NCBI GenBank assembly: GCA_949358305.1
Contig: OX442314.1
Coordinates: 37,361,211 to 37,421,210, forward strand
DNA length: 60,000 nt
Source: Strigamia acuminata
Lineage: Eukaryota > Arthropoda > Chilopoda > Geophilomorpha > Linotaeniidae
Direction of reading: 5' to 3'
This document shows, piece by piece, positions 32,354 through 43,013 of the stretch. How positions within the stretch are numbered: position 1 is the stretch's first letter; every line of letters starts with the position of its first letter. Under the pieces are notes generated by a model. It was not told where the DNA came from, did no database searches, and saw only the letters and a program-made list of their open reading frames with translations. The position numbers and the translations under genes were made by a program.

Positions 32354-33577
32354 CAGGGTGGAACAAAAGTCTGTTCCCCTCAAATATTTCCTCAGCAATT
32401 GCATCTAGGCCAACTTTGATGAAGCGATCGTATAGGAAGTTGGGTGAGAGCAATCCAATGATGTTATCAAATTTGACCTTGACGGCCATTTTCAAGGATA
32501 TTCACTTGCTAACTTCTAAACCAATCAGGTTAGAGCAAAAAAGTCAATTACAAAGTTGTAGAGCACCATCAAATTAGTACTATCCAACTTATCTTAGTCA
32601 TCTTAAGTTAAATGTTTTCCTTTTAAAAAGGAGACAAATCAGCTGAAATACATAAAGCCAGCCATTGTGACAAAACTTAAATTTCTATCACAAAAATACT
32701 GAATTACTTAAATAAACGTATTCAAATGTGCATCATTATGCAAATAAACAAGAAAAACCACTGCCTTTTTTTAATGCCTCAATAATTATTTTATCACAAG
32801 ATTAACCCTTGGCTATACGGATTTATGGACAAGCTTTTTCTTGAATAGGAAAATTTTTTTTCCTATGAATTTTTTTGCTGAAAATTTGTGACTTTGTTTA
32901 TCTGATAATAAAGTAAATCTCAGGTGAAATTTGTAATGATTCATCATTTATTTAATTAAATATTCAACTTGGAAATTTTCTGCCCCTTAAAACTCCAGCA
33001 TAACTTTTAAGCTGGCTTTGCTGTATTTGTAAACAGCGCTTCAGTGAACAGCTTTTTGCATTTACCAGTAGTGATTAAAACCACCTCCAGATGGCTCAAA
33101 TCGATTTATTTTTATTGTTTAGGCATTATGTCCTCAATAAAATTAGTCCGCACTAAAAACAAACTACATGGCGCTTTAACCAATCGACTTAAAAATTGTC
33201 CATAAATCCGTAATGGCTTAAACCAGAACAACACATTTTATCCTTATACCTCCGAGGGTTAAAAAATTTCAATTTGCTGATTTTTTTTCTGAATTGTCTC
33301 CTTTTTAAAAAGAAAACATTTAACTTAAGATGACTAAGATAAGTTGGATAGTACTAATTTGATGATGCTCTACAACTTTGTAATTGACTTTTTTGCTCTA
33401 ACCTGATTGGTTTAGAAGTTAGCAAGTTAATAACCTTGAAAATGGCCTTCAAGGTCAAATTTGATGACATCATTGGATTGCTCACACCCAACTTCCTATA
33501 CGATCGCTTCATCAAAGTTGGCCTAGATGCAATTGCTCAGGAAATATTTGAGGGGAACAGACTTTTGTTCCACCCTG
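32354..33577. mobile_element. Long-TIR non-autonomous IS630/Tc1-type element
   Basis: CAGGGTGGAACAAAAGTCTG at the left and its reverse complement at the right (ending CCACCCTG at 33577) are flanked by TA on both sides. The inverted repeats stay above roughly 95 percent identical for about 290 bp (32354-32640 versus 33290-33577). They contain no ORF. The subterminal sequence GTTAGAGCAAAAAAGT...AAAGTTGTAGAGCA is shared with the transposase-bearing element at 15501, the likely family source of its transposase. Confidence 0.92.
32806..33258. mobile_element. piggyBac-like MITE nested in the IS630-type element
   Basis: TTAA (32802-32805 and 33259-33262) flanks a 453-bp segment beginning CCCTTGGCTATACGG and ending CCTTATACCTCCGAGGG, an imperfect inverted pair. 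A subterminal block GGATTTATGGACAA (about 32818) recurs inverted as TTGTCCATAAATCC (about 33197). TTAA duplications with CCCTTxG ends are typical of piggyBac elements. No transposase is present. Confidence 0.7.
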
Positions 33578-33805
33578 TATAATGTATTATAAACTGTGTT
33601 TCTAATTATTTAGTTCTTTTCAGACTGTCATTTTCACATTAGTGCTTAAATAAGAGAGCTATTTAAGAATATTTAGAGTTGTGGTTAATTTGTGGATTTT
33701 TAGAATATAAAATATAAGAGAACTACATTTGAATTTGTGTATTCATTCCGGAGAAACCATCACATCTACTCCAGATATTTATTGTTTGTTTTTATACAAC
33801 ACATA

Positions 33806-35224
33806 ACCAATTAAAATTCTAATCCTTCCGATCCAGCCCTAGTCTGCTCCAAAGCAAGGATAAAAAATGTCATTTTTAAAGACATAGCAACAGTTGAGGA
33901 TCCTACAAAACTATTGTTTTCAACACCTAAGAGCTAAAGATGACTATAATGAAGCTGTAACAAATCATAGTCGTGAAAAAATATTCATATTCATATTCAT
34001 ATTCATATTTGTACAATGCTATTTTTTTTAAAGAATTCTGAAGGCACATCACATAACATGGTAATCGACCTAAAGTGCTGCTGATTTGAACGTTTCTAAA
34101 TTTGTGGTGCGGAACAAAAAGCAGAAAATTTACGCATCCCCGCTCGAAGAGCACAAAACGATTAGTCCAGCCCTCTATTAATGGCTAAGGCATCAAACGA
34201 GACATCACCCACAATGTAAATGCCACATTCATGTGGGAATGCGGGCTTACAATACAAATTCAATGCACAGTAAATGCCACCTTTATGTAGGAATGCGGGC
34301 TTACAATACAAATTCAATGTATATTCCACATTCATGTGGGAATGCGGGCTTACAATAAAAACACAATGTAAATGCCACAATTGTGTGGGCTTAAATACAA
34401 CTAGAAGATTTGACAGTATTGTTCTAACGACCAGAGCTCTCTTCTGGTTTCACCGAGACAAATCACGTTCTCAGTTTATCCAGGGATGACCACGTGGAGG
34501 TAGAGAGTTGGATTTTACACCCCCTAAAGAAATGAAGAAATCATCCATAAATAAACGTGGTGCAGAACAAGAGAAGCAATTCAACAAAATTAGAAAAATA
34601 AAATAAGATAGTTCAATAGTTCCATTCAGAAAAACGGATGACCACCATCTAAAGAACTAACAAGAGACCGGTAACCGAATAAAGAGGATAAAACTAAAGT
34701 TAAAATGTATCAAGCAACGTTACCACCACGGAATCCGAGATACGATACAGCGAGCTTCCATTGTCACGAGCCACGTTGACACTACTTGAGAATGAGTACG
34801 GGGTCCACACACGGAAACACATAATTCTCTACTCGAGAGAGAACAAATCTTCAATGATTTTAAGACACGATATTACCATGCCCGCGGACTGTGACGGACG
34901 ATTCTAAGTTTTTATGAATGATAAAAAAAAAAACAGAAAAAAAAAGTAGAAATGAACTTCGAAAATGAAAAAAATGATTCGACAAGTCATTAATTTCTAA
35001 GATTCTTCTAGCTAATGAGGTAACAAATTGTGAATTTCTATTTTGGTTACATAACTATGGTGGTCCAGAAGAGCCATCACTTTAACGACCTCACCTCAAC
35101 CTGCACATGTGGTTGTGGATTAAACAATCTTATTTAACTTATAGCTTTTTTAAATAAACTAATTAACAACTTTTAGTTATCTTTTTTCTGGAATATTTTC
35201 TTTTTTGCTATTTCAGAATTCTGC
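33806..35224 (+). repeat. Dispersed repeat family A, copy 2
   Basis: Collinear with 7866-9258. The internal unit array (34210-34400) is longer, with about four units. A block of about 230 bp present in copy 1 after AAAATTAGAAAAATAAAA is missing. The right end is near TTCTGCAG. A (TATTCA)n microsatellite (33978-34014) lies inside a segment of the left part that does not match copy 1. Confidence 0.85.
33978..34014. repeat. (TATTCA)n microsatellite
   Basis: ATATTCATATTCATATTCAT followed by another unit: about five hexamer units. Confidence 0.9.
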
Positions 35225-35751
35225 AGATCAATAATTGAGATTAAGTAAACATTAAACAGTTTTTAGCCTAAAATGAAGTTTCATGTGGATAACGGTGATT
35301 GCTCAGTAGAACACGTTGTAAAGAATTTACTATTAATTCAATTTCCGTTTACCCGGATTTTCCGTTTTTCCGGGTTTTCCGTTTACCTGCGCATTCCAGG
35401 TTTTCGAGAATATGGAGTTCATTCGGCACCTGTTATCGACCAAAAATACACACCATGTTGCTTGTTTAAAAATAAAAATTTAAAGTGTTGAAATACGAAA
35501 TATTGCTTCCCAAAATAAATACCGAATCTTCAACCGTCTATTCAATTTCATTTATCCGAATTTTACGTTTTCTGGCGGATTTCGGGTTTTCGATTAACCG
35601 AGAGTTCTCTAAATGCACACACTGTGAAGCAAGTTAACTAGAAGAATAATATACAATTCATTCAACAATCTACCATTCCAATTATTCCCAGACTTTGCAA
35701 CTGACAACCGACAATTCGACACGCAACCACCGAGCACCAACAAATGAAACA

Positions 35752-36585
35752 ATGCAGACTCGAGCAAAAAAGTATGACAAAATAAGTATAGCCGAGCGAA
35801 TGGAAAAGAGGAGAGTTAAAAATAAGGAAACTGCCAAAGTGAACCGTAAAACCACAAAAATGAAGGCGCGGTCAGTTGAGGAGCAAACTTTTGCTGTGGC
35901 GAGAACAGTGTTAGGACAAAAGAAGAGAGTTAAAGCGAGTTTAAACGGAGAGACACGACTCCTCGCCGACATAGAATACGTGCAAGGTTTGATAGACGAC
36001 GACGAAGAGAATGCAGCACTGCACAAACAAATTATGATGTTTGGTGGAATCGAGTTTGTCTCATCACCGTCCCTCTCTCTCATTACGACTTTCCGAGACG
36101 ATGAAGATGAAGAAGAAGAAGAAGAAGAAAGCAGCAAAGAATTGTTTGTATGCAATCCAGATGCAATCGTAGATTTGGATCTGATTCAAGATTATGAAAA
36201 ATATATCGGCCAAATACCGGACGACGTACGAGAAGTGTATATTTCGGCTGCGATGCCGCCAGACGTTAAAGAAAAGAATAAGGAAAAAGAACGAGCGACG
36301 AAAGGAGCCGAGTGTGCCTTCAGGAATAGGTATTACTATCGAAGGAAAGAAGCGTGGGACAAGCACTTTTTCAATTTATGGACGGAGCAAAGTGAACGGC
36401 TCACGCAAGAGCTGAACGACAGCAAAATGAGGATCATAGAATTAAAAGGAATATTCGCAATCAAACGTGAGTTCTTATTGACAAAATCGAAATTAGCTTC
36501 TGCGGTCAGAGAAGCCAGCACGTACAAACGCAAAGCGGAAGCGGATGGCGACCAACCGAAACCGAAAAAAGTCCGCAGTGAATAA
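35752..36585 (+). CDS. Hypothetical charged coiled-coil protein, 277 residues, intronless
   Basis: The first in-frame ATG is at 35752 (MQTRAKKYDKISIAERMEKR). The frame is open from further upstream (35695) but without an ATG. Visible parts: a strongly basic stretch (KRRVKNKETAKVNRKTTKMK, about residues 20-40), helical segments, an acidic run EDEEEEEEESS near residue 125, a second basic helix (AFRNRYYYRRKEAWDKHF, about 205-222) leading into a coiled coil (WTEQSERLTQELNDSKMRII), and a basic tail KRKAEADGDQPKPKKVRSE that resembles a nuclear localisation signal. Basic region followed by coiled coil is bZIP-like, but the basic region lacks the canonical N-x2-A-A-x2-C/S-R signature. AATAAA occurs at 36672-36677. 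It may be a host nuclear protein or a transposon accessory protein; I do not recognise it. Confidence 0.6.
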   Translation: MQTRAKKYDKISIAERMEKRRVKNKETAKVNRKTTKMKARSVEEQTFAVARTVLGQKKRVKASLNGETRLLADIEYVQGLIDDDEENAALHKQIMMFGGIEFVSSPSLSLITTFRDDEDEEEEEEESSKELFVCNPDAIVDLDLIQDYEKYIGQIPDDVREVYISAAMPPDVKEKNKEKERATKGAECAFRNRYYYRRKEAWDKHFFNLWTEQSERLTQELNDSKMRIIELKGIFAIKREFLLTKSKLASAVREASTYKRKAEADGDQPKPKKVRSE

Positions 36586-37295
36586 GAAAAAGGAAAGTTG
36601 ACTGCGAGAATGGGTCAGTTGTAACGCAAAGCTCCGCCTTGGCGCTTCACAGCATGGTCACTTTTAAGTATAATAAATAAAAACAATAAAAACATGAAAA
36701 GTTTAAATTTCTAAATTATAAAATGTATCATTTTCATATTCTGCTGCTAAGCAACGATGTTATAATATTTGCTAACCTAGGTATCCGTGATTCATGAGTG
36801 CACTGTTAGATATACAGTAGATGAGTTAAATAAAACTGTCAAGTTGTTGCAAAACTTCTAGTGATGACTGGCAATCAGCACTAAGATTTTTTATTGCAGT
36901 CAAACCATTTAAGAGACAAAAAATAAAACCGGGTGCAATGAAAAGTGTGGTTGTTGCCTTCAACAGTCCTACCAGCAGGAAACCGATGTTCAGAAGGGTG
37001 TTTGTTGCCTTCAACGCAAAAACGTTGCCTGTTTTCACAGACGAAAAAACAATTAATTTCTCTTATCAAAGACCACCGTATGATGATCTCGATTTTTTTT
37101 TTTTGTATTTTCAATAAAATCACCACTTAGAAATATTTATTGGTTTTAATTAGCTTGTTTGGTTGGGGTGAGACACTAATTAAATGTTTTGGTGCAACAA
37201 TCAATATTATCAAATATTCAAAACTTTTCATCAAGTATTCAATAATTTATTGTCAAAACAATTCAAATCAAAAACAATTCAATTCATCGATATAA
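36586..37295. other. 3' flank and non-coding stretch
   Basis: AATAAA at 36672-36677 could end the transcript of the 277-residue ORF. A short direct repeat GTTTGTTGCCTTCAAC / GTGGTTGTTGCCTTCAAC occurs near 36950 and 37000. No gene is seen. Confidence 0.5.
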
Positions 37296-37304
37296 GTATA
37301 TAGT

Positions 37305-37495
37305 AGTGGAAAAAAGTTTGAGACCACTACAGGTTTCTTAGTTGGAAGTCAAATTTTGACTTAAAAATTTATTTACAGGTTTATATCATGACCATAAAGC
37401 ATTGTTTAAAATTATAAGACAAAAATCAAATTTAAGAAATAAAAAAAATTGTTTAAAAAATGTCATTTATGCTGGAAAAAAGTTTGAGACCATGT
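37305..37495. repeat. Pair of GGAAAAAAGTTTGAGACCA motifs
   Basis: The 19-bp motif occurs at about 37311 and 37473 in the same orientation. The first copy is enclosed by GTAGTGG...CCACTAC, so it can form a small hairpin. Similar sequence is found at the ends of some Tc1-type elements, but no inverted partner is present. Confidence 0.45.
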
Positions 37496-37639
37496 GCTCT
37501 AAATCATAAAAATATAACCAATTTTCATTCCTAATGTTTGGTTTGCTTCCTATTAGTTTTGATTATACAATCATTATTATTATTGTTGATTAAATTTATT
37601 AAATTACAGTGTGTAGATTGGTTTAATTTAATATTTTTT

Positions 37640-37975
37640 TAATTAAATGTTTAATGACAACTTCAAACCATTAAATTTCTTTTTAATTTCTTCTATCGTG
37701 TCGCTGTCCCCGTTTGCTGGCTTCCGTGCAGTACGCCACTTGAAATAGTGCCAGAATGACACCAAACCCGGTTCTCCCTCGCTGTGTCGTCCGTGAGCGT
37801 CGACTGCAACGGTCCCTGAGCCAGTTTTCGACGTAGAATCCGATTCCGCAGCCAAAATTAACGCCAGAACTCACACAAACGCTGGATGGCAGAATTATAA
37901 ACCTACACAAATTAAATTATATTAAATTTTATTATTTTATCAATTATTATTGATTAATTTTATTATCTTACCAGC
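37640..37975 (-). other. Possible broken minus-strand coding remnant with splice-like sites
   Basis: On the minus strand, codons before a GTAAGAT donor (near 37971) and after a TTTGTGTAG acceptor (near 37902) give open frames. One frame continues through VSFWHYFKWRTARKPANGD and IEEIKKKFNGLKLSLNI to TAA near 37643. The frames on either side of the putative intron do not agree without a shift, and I recognise no family. Confidence 0.2.
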
Positions 37976-38469
37976 AATGTGTGTGGAGGCATCCAATACA
38001 GGAAGTGGAATGATGTTATTAAAATTCCTGGATGTGACCATGTGACCAGAAAACAACTCCAGAAAAATTAGTTCTGGATTAGTGCTCCAGAACTATTTTC
38101 CTGGAGTTGTTGCTCAGCAACCAGTTGTTTACCATATCCCTACACACAGCCTTTTCACTCAAAATGTCTACTAGAGCCCAAAAAGAGTACAGATTTGGGA
38201 TAATTACCATGGTTAATCAGCTGACCATGGAGATTTAAAAATTTAGGCAATTATTAAGCTCACTTTAGACATCATTTGGCCAAAATCTAAAATGACTTAT
38301 TCATGTGGTTCCCTTGTTAGACAGGTCACTTCACCTTAGGAATTTACTTGAGTATGAGTTCTTACTTTATAAGGAGTTTGATGTCGCCCGCTCAGGGACC
38401 GGCTGATGATTGCCTTTTACTATGAACCATTTATAGTGTATTACATTAGGTGCATTCAAAGTCAAATGA

Positions 38470-39345
38470 ATTATTTGACTGAAATGACTGATTTGACTGA
38501 AATGACTGATTTGACTGAAATGACTGATTTGACTGAAATGACTGATTTGACTGAAATGACTGATTTGACTGAAATGACTGATTTGACTGAAATGACTGAT
38601 TTGACTGAAATGACTGATTTGACTGAAATGACTGATTTGACTGAAATGACTGATTTGACTGAAATGACTGATTTGACTGAAATGACTGATTTGACTGAAA
38701 TGACTGATTTGACTGAAATGACTGATTTGACTGAAATGACTGATTTGACTGAAATGACTGATTTGACTGAAATGACTGATTTGACTGAAATGACTGATTT
38801 GACTGAAATGACTGATTTGACTGAAATGACTGATTTGACTGAAATGACTGATTTGACTGAAATGACTGATTTGACTGAAATGACTGATTTGACTGAAATG
38901 ACTGATTTGACTGAAATGACTGATTTGACTGAAATGACTGATTTGACTGAAATGACTGATTTGACTGAAATGACTGATTTGACTGAAATGACTGATTTGA
39001 CTGAAATGACTGATTTGACTGAAATGACTGATTTGACTGAAATGACTGAAATGACTGATTTGACTGAAATGACTGATTTGACTGAAATGACTGATTTGAC
39101 TGAAATGACTGATTTGACTGAAATGACTGATTTGACTGAAATGACTGATTTGACTGAAATGACTGATTTGACTGAAATGACTGATTTGACTGAAATGACT
39201 GATTTGACTGAAATGACTGATTTGACTGAAATGACTGATTTGACTGAAATGACTGATTTGACTGAAATGACTGATTTGACTGAAATGACTGATTTGACTG
39301 AAATGACTGATTTGACTGAAATGACTGATTTGACTGAAATGACTT
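38470..39345. repeat. 18-bp minisatellite, about 48 copies
   Basis: Unit GACTGAAATGACTGATTT, itself two diverged 9-bp halves (ACTGAAATG and ACTGATTTG). Copies are essentially identical except one place (about 39040-39055) where a 9-bp half is repeated. Because 18 is a multiple of three and the unit has no stop in one frame of each strand, both strands appear to encode long repeats (TDLTEM on plus, SFQSNQ on minus). This is a by-product, not evidence for a protein. Confidence 0.97.
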
Positions 39346-39481
39346 ATCAGTCACAGGAAATGATGCAATTTACATCATCAGATGATAATCGAAATTTGAC
39401 TTTTCACAATCTGCTTATTTTTATGATTTTTACAAGCTTTTCAAGACTTTTCACCCAGTTTTTCACGATTTTTACATTGAA

Positions 39482-39760
39482 GCGGATAGATGGTAATGCA
39501 GACCACAAGAAAAGATATCATGCCCCGATGTGGGATTATGTCAGAGAGGATCACGCAGAAAGAGTGCCATATAAGGAGCGTTTCCGCAAGGAAGGAGGTT
39601 ATTACGTACCACATCATCCAGTCATTAGGGAAGATCGTGATACTACGAAGTTTCGAGTAGTGTTTAATGCCGCATCAAGTCATCATCAAAGAAAGGTACG
39701 TATAAAGTCTTTGAATGATTGCCTATATCCGGGTCCTTCATTAAGGGGTTTCATTAAATG
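39482..39760 (+). pseudogene. BEL/Pao retrotransposon Pol fragment
   Basis: The frame reads VREDHAERVPYKERF, GGYYVPHHPVIREDRDTTKF, RVVFNAASS, and SLNDCLYPGPSL. This is the start of the BEL/Pao reverse transcriptase (YYLPHHPV, KxRVVFDAS, SLND-L--GP). It covers about 80 residues and stops at TGA 39759-39761 without the catalytic RT core. The frame is joined upstream to the 18-bp minisatellite by chance. Confidence 0.88.
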
Positions 39761-39764
39761 AGTG

Positions 39765-39893
39765 ATTAGTTGATTACTTTGATTACTTTGATTAGTTGAT
39801 TATTTGATGTATCATGTGATTGGATTCAACCAATCCTGAGAATAATCATTTCATCAAATAAGCAACTAATCAAGTAATCAAGTAATCATTCCA
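39765..39893. repeat. Imperfect hairpin of TGATTACTT units
   Basis: Left arm 39770-39811 (AGTTGATTACTTTGATTACT...GATTATTTGATG) and right arm 39833-39893 (CATCAAATAAGCAACTAATC...) are reverse complements with small indels. The centre carries GATTGG-TTC-AA-CCAATC. Probably a small MITE. Confidence 0.7.
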
Positions 39894-40135
39894 AACCATG
39901 ATTTTCTGCTGACTTGGGCTGATTATAAGTGCTCTCTAAACTCAAACCAACATGGCGGCGCCACACCCGCTTCAACTACACAAGGTCATAATACAATAAA
40001 GTGTGCACAGTTTAGGTTAAACTAAACACATTAAACAAGTTAGGGAGTTGCAATTGTTACTTGCTGCAACTTTTTTTAAACAATTGCTACGTATCTAGGT
40101 TACAGTTTAAACAATTCCGCCCATGGAACAATCTA

Positions 40136-41456
40136 CTAGTCAAATCCATATATCCTCATACTCCTGTGAAAGTGAAAAAAATAAAATATTTGGATTGACC
40201 TAAAATTAAATCTAGTTTAAATTAAACCTTGAAATTTTAAGCAGTTAAATAGATACATCTGAAGAAAGTACACACAAAATTTCATGCCAATCGGGCTTAA
40301 AATAATAAAACTAGAAGCATATTTCAAAATAACATTTGATTCATATATCCTCATACCAGCTTGCACATGGTACAAATATCTTCATACTGCTTATTTTAAT
40401 GTAAAATTTTTTACATTTACACAAAATTTTTATGTGAATGTGATCATATTAGTTAAAATAGCATGTAACATTTCAATTATAGATCATTTGTCAGTAAAAT
40501 GGCACCAGGAAAGGCTGTTTTCTGCACAAATACATGCCTGAAATGGCAAAGTTGCACATTGACCGGGGTATTTTCCTTTTAAAACTTATAGTATTTCCTT
40601 AAGAATAGCAGTGTATACTTTAATTTTATCCTTTATCATATTGCTACAGGATAATGAGTTCTTATGACCTCTGAAAAAACTTTATATCGGGTTCATCATG
40701 GCCTGAAAATTCCATCCAAATGTGCCATAGAAGTGCCAATCATTTTTTCACCTATTTGCATATATCATCAACTTCCAGTCATGCCAATCGCTTCTCCTAC
40801 ATGTAAATTGAGTGTTTTATCCAAAAATGTGACAAAGTACATTAATACATCAAGAACATTGTGTTTTTCATGTGATGATCAAATGGTCAATTTTTATTTT
40901 TCTCTGCTAGTGGAGCTCTGATTCCTGTGTAATTGTAAGACACATAAAAATAGTACAAGATGAGCCCGAAAGCACTATTTTATCTGACATTTTCCATGCT
41001 GCTAGCCTAGCAAAGTTACCAGGGCCCAAATCTGTCATTTGGTTCTGGTCAATGTGCAACTTTGCCATTTCAGGCATGTATTTGTGCAGAAAACAGCCTT
41101 TCCTGGTGCCATTTTACAGACAAATGATCGAAAATTGATATGTTACATGCTATTTTAACTAATATGATCACATTCACATAAAAATTTTTACATTAAAATA
41201 AGCAGTATGAAGATATTTGTACCATGTGCAAGCTGGTATGAGGATATATGAATCAAATGTTATTTTGAAATATGCTTCTAGTTTTATTATTTTAAACCCG
41301 ATTGGCATGAAATTTTGTGTGTACTTTCTTCAGATGTATCTATTTAACTGTTTAAAATTTCAAGGTTTAATTTAAACTAGATTTAATTTTAGGTCAATCC
41401 AAATATTTTATTTTTTTCACTTTCACAGGAGTATGAGGATATATGGATTTGACTAG
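40136..41456. mobile_element. 1.32-kb long-TIR element (TA-flanked, non-autonomous)
   Basis: CTAGTCAAATCCATATATCC at 40136 is repeated inverted at the other end (ending GGATTTGACTAG at 41456), with TA on both sides. The inverted repeats extend about 430 bp (to GCAAAGTTGCACATTGACC near 40563, and its complement near 41050) with only scattered differences. The central 480 bp has no transposase. TA duplications suggest a Tc1/mariner-superfamily source. It lies just upstream of the Myb/SANT gene remnant. Confidence 0.92.
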
Positions 41457-41538
41457 TACATGTTACGGTTGCTGGCATCACCTTTACAGGTTGCCCACGC
41501 ACATTTTCTGATTGCCATGTTTTTCATTTACCGTGAGC

Positions 41539-42526
41539 ATGGCAGATTTTCAAAACGATGAGCAGCTCATTGCCCATAACCAAAACAAGGCCAGTAGGAA
41601 GAAAAAAACTGATGGTGGGACTAGAACATTAAGGAAGTGGACAAATGATGAATCCATGCGTCTTGCTGTTGATATCATGGACAACTACCATAATTTTAAG
41701 GTAAACACCCATCACTTGGTCAATACTCAATACTTCACATGTTTTATTTCAAACTAACTAAAATAATGATTTGTGTATTATTTTAGTCCTCATGCAAGTC
41801 CACCTTTTTCAAGAAATATTTGGAAACCCATGAAATTGACTGCACAGTTCTGCAGATCAGAAACAAATTTGCTAGCATGGAGGATTGCTACAAAAAAACC
41901 AAACAAATGATGCAACACAGGAGAAGGATTGCGTCCAGATGAAAAAGCATTTGCAACTTTTCATGGTGTTTATTTAAAAAAATTAAATCACAAAATAAGC
42001 ATGAAAATGTTATTTATTATATTTAATAATTTTGTTACAGCCAAAATGTTGTCACGGTGCCCTTGGTATGATATTTTTGATGATGTCATGGGTGAGAGGC
42101 CCAACATAGACCCACCATACATATGTGATTCAGCAATCACCGCTGATGAGAGTGATTCGCAATGTAATCTTGATGATGATGATGATGCTGCTGTTAGTGG
42201 TCCACTGCAACAATTTGAAAGCCCACTTTCACCAATCATCCTTCTTAATGAGGAATCAAATACTTCAGTCCAAAAACAGCAAAAAAAATTAGAAGGAAGT
42301 CACCAACAGGCTGTGAAGAGGTATTAGCTGACGCTATGAGAGAGAGGCTTGAATTTGACAAGCTCGTGTTTACCAAAAACGAATCAGTTGAGAATCGAAA
42401 ACTAGATTTAGAAATGCAAAAGTTTGAATATCAGAAAGAAAAGAAAAAGGAGGATAGAGCAGCGGCTATAAAACTGGAGCAACTCAAAATGCAACTGGAA
42501 TTGGAGACGCTGAAACATGGAAAGTA
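41539..42526 (+). pseudogene. Harbinger-type Myb/SANT-like DNA-binding protein (frameshifted)
   Basis: Exon 1 (41539-41700) reads MADFQNDEQL, then a Myb/SANT-like start (LRKWTNDESMRLAVDIM). A GTAAAC donor and TTATTTTAG acceptor bound an 86-bp intron. Exon 2 (41787-41965) reads KSTFFKKYLETHEIDC, RNKFASMEDCYKKTKQM, then a 1-nt shift before GEGLRPDEKAFATFH. A second intron (41966-42040) follows. Exon 3 reads KMLSRCPWYDIFDDVMGERP, an acidic stretch, and after a shift at an A8 run (about 42283) a Glu/Lys coiled coil ending ETLKHGK at TAG 42524-42526. Such proteins accompany HARBI1-type transposases in PIF/Harbinger elements and bind the TIRs. The two frameshifts suggest loss of function, unless they are assembly errors. 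Confidence 0.75.
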
Positions 42527-42720
42527 GATTACCGTAAGTCTGTTTCGTTGAGTAAATAATTGATTGCTTACTTAATTAATTTGTATTTCCATTTATTCCA
42601 TATATTTCCCACACCAGGTTCATAATTTTGTTTCGTTGGTTGGCCATTGATCCATCACATTGGATTTCTGCATCCATGGCCGTAGATACGCCATGTGTAA
42701 TTGTTATATCGTCATAAAGC

Positions 42721-42884
42721 TGTTAGAGATATATTCACTTTACATAACAATGTGTAGTATTAAGCATATTGTGTACTCAAAATCTATTGTTACATTAAAA
42801 GATGTCGTTACTGTGAGTTGCAACCAAACATGTAAGACTGTGTGGACTTCTTCCCAATTGGGACCTCTGCTAAATTATCCAACA
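42721..42884 (+). repeat. Copia 5' LTR
   Basis: 164 bp, TGTTAGAGAT...TATCCAACA. It is followed at once by the primer-binding site. Confidence 0.95.
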
Positions 42885-42901
42885 TGGGTTATGGGCCCAA
42901 C
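42885..42901 (+). promoter_or_regulatory. Copia primer-binding site (initiator tRNA-Met half-molecule type)
   Basis: TGGGTTATGGGCCCAAC, directly after the LTR, is complementary to the anticodon stem-loop region of initiator tRNA-Met. That is the internal-primer strategy known for Drosophila copia, not the usual 3'-CCA end. Confidence 0.8.
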
Positions 42902-43013
42902 ATGATCTAAAGTGCAAGTAATATTTGATAAATCGAAATTTTGAAGTCGGTGCCGCAGTTGATCACGTCAATTCTTCACGAAATGAGGTACGAATGAGAA
43001 GATTCGATTAAAA

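Noticed and set aside
35306-35627. Possible pogo/Tigger-like MITE (CAGTAGAACAC... and CTCTCGGTTAATCG-like inverse end)
   Set aside because: The two ends do not pair convincingly and no TA duplication is present; only general resemblance to pogo-type ends.
38406-39761. 451-residue protein with (TDLTEM)n repeats fused to RT-like sequence
   Set aside because: The repeat is an 18-bp minisatellite open on both strands, and the RT part is a decayed BEL/Pao fragment joined by chance.
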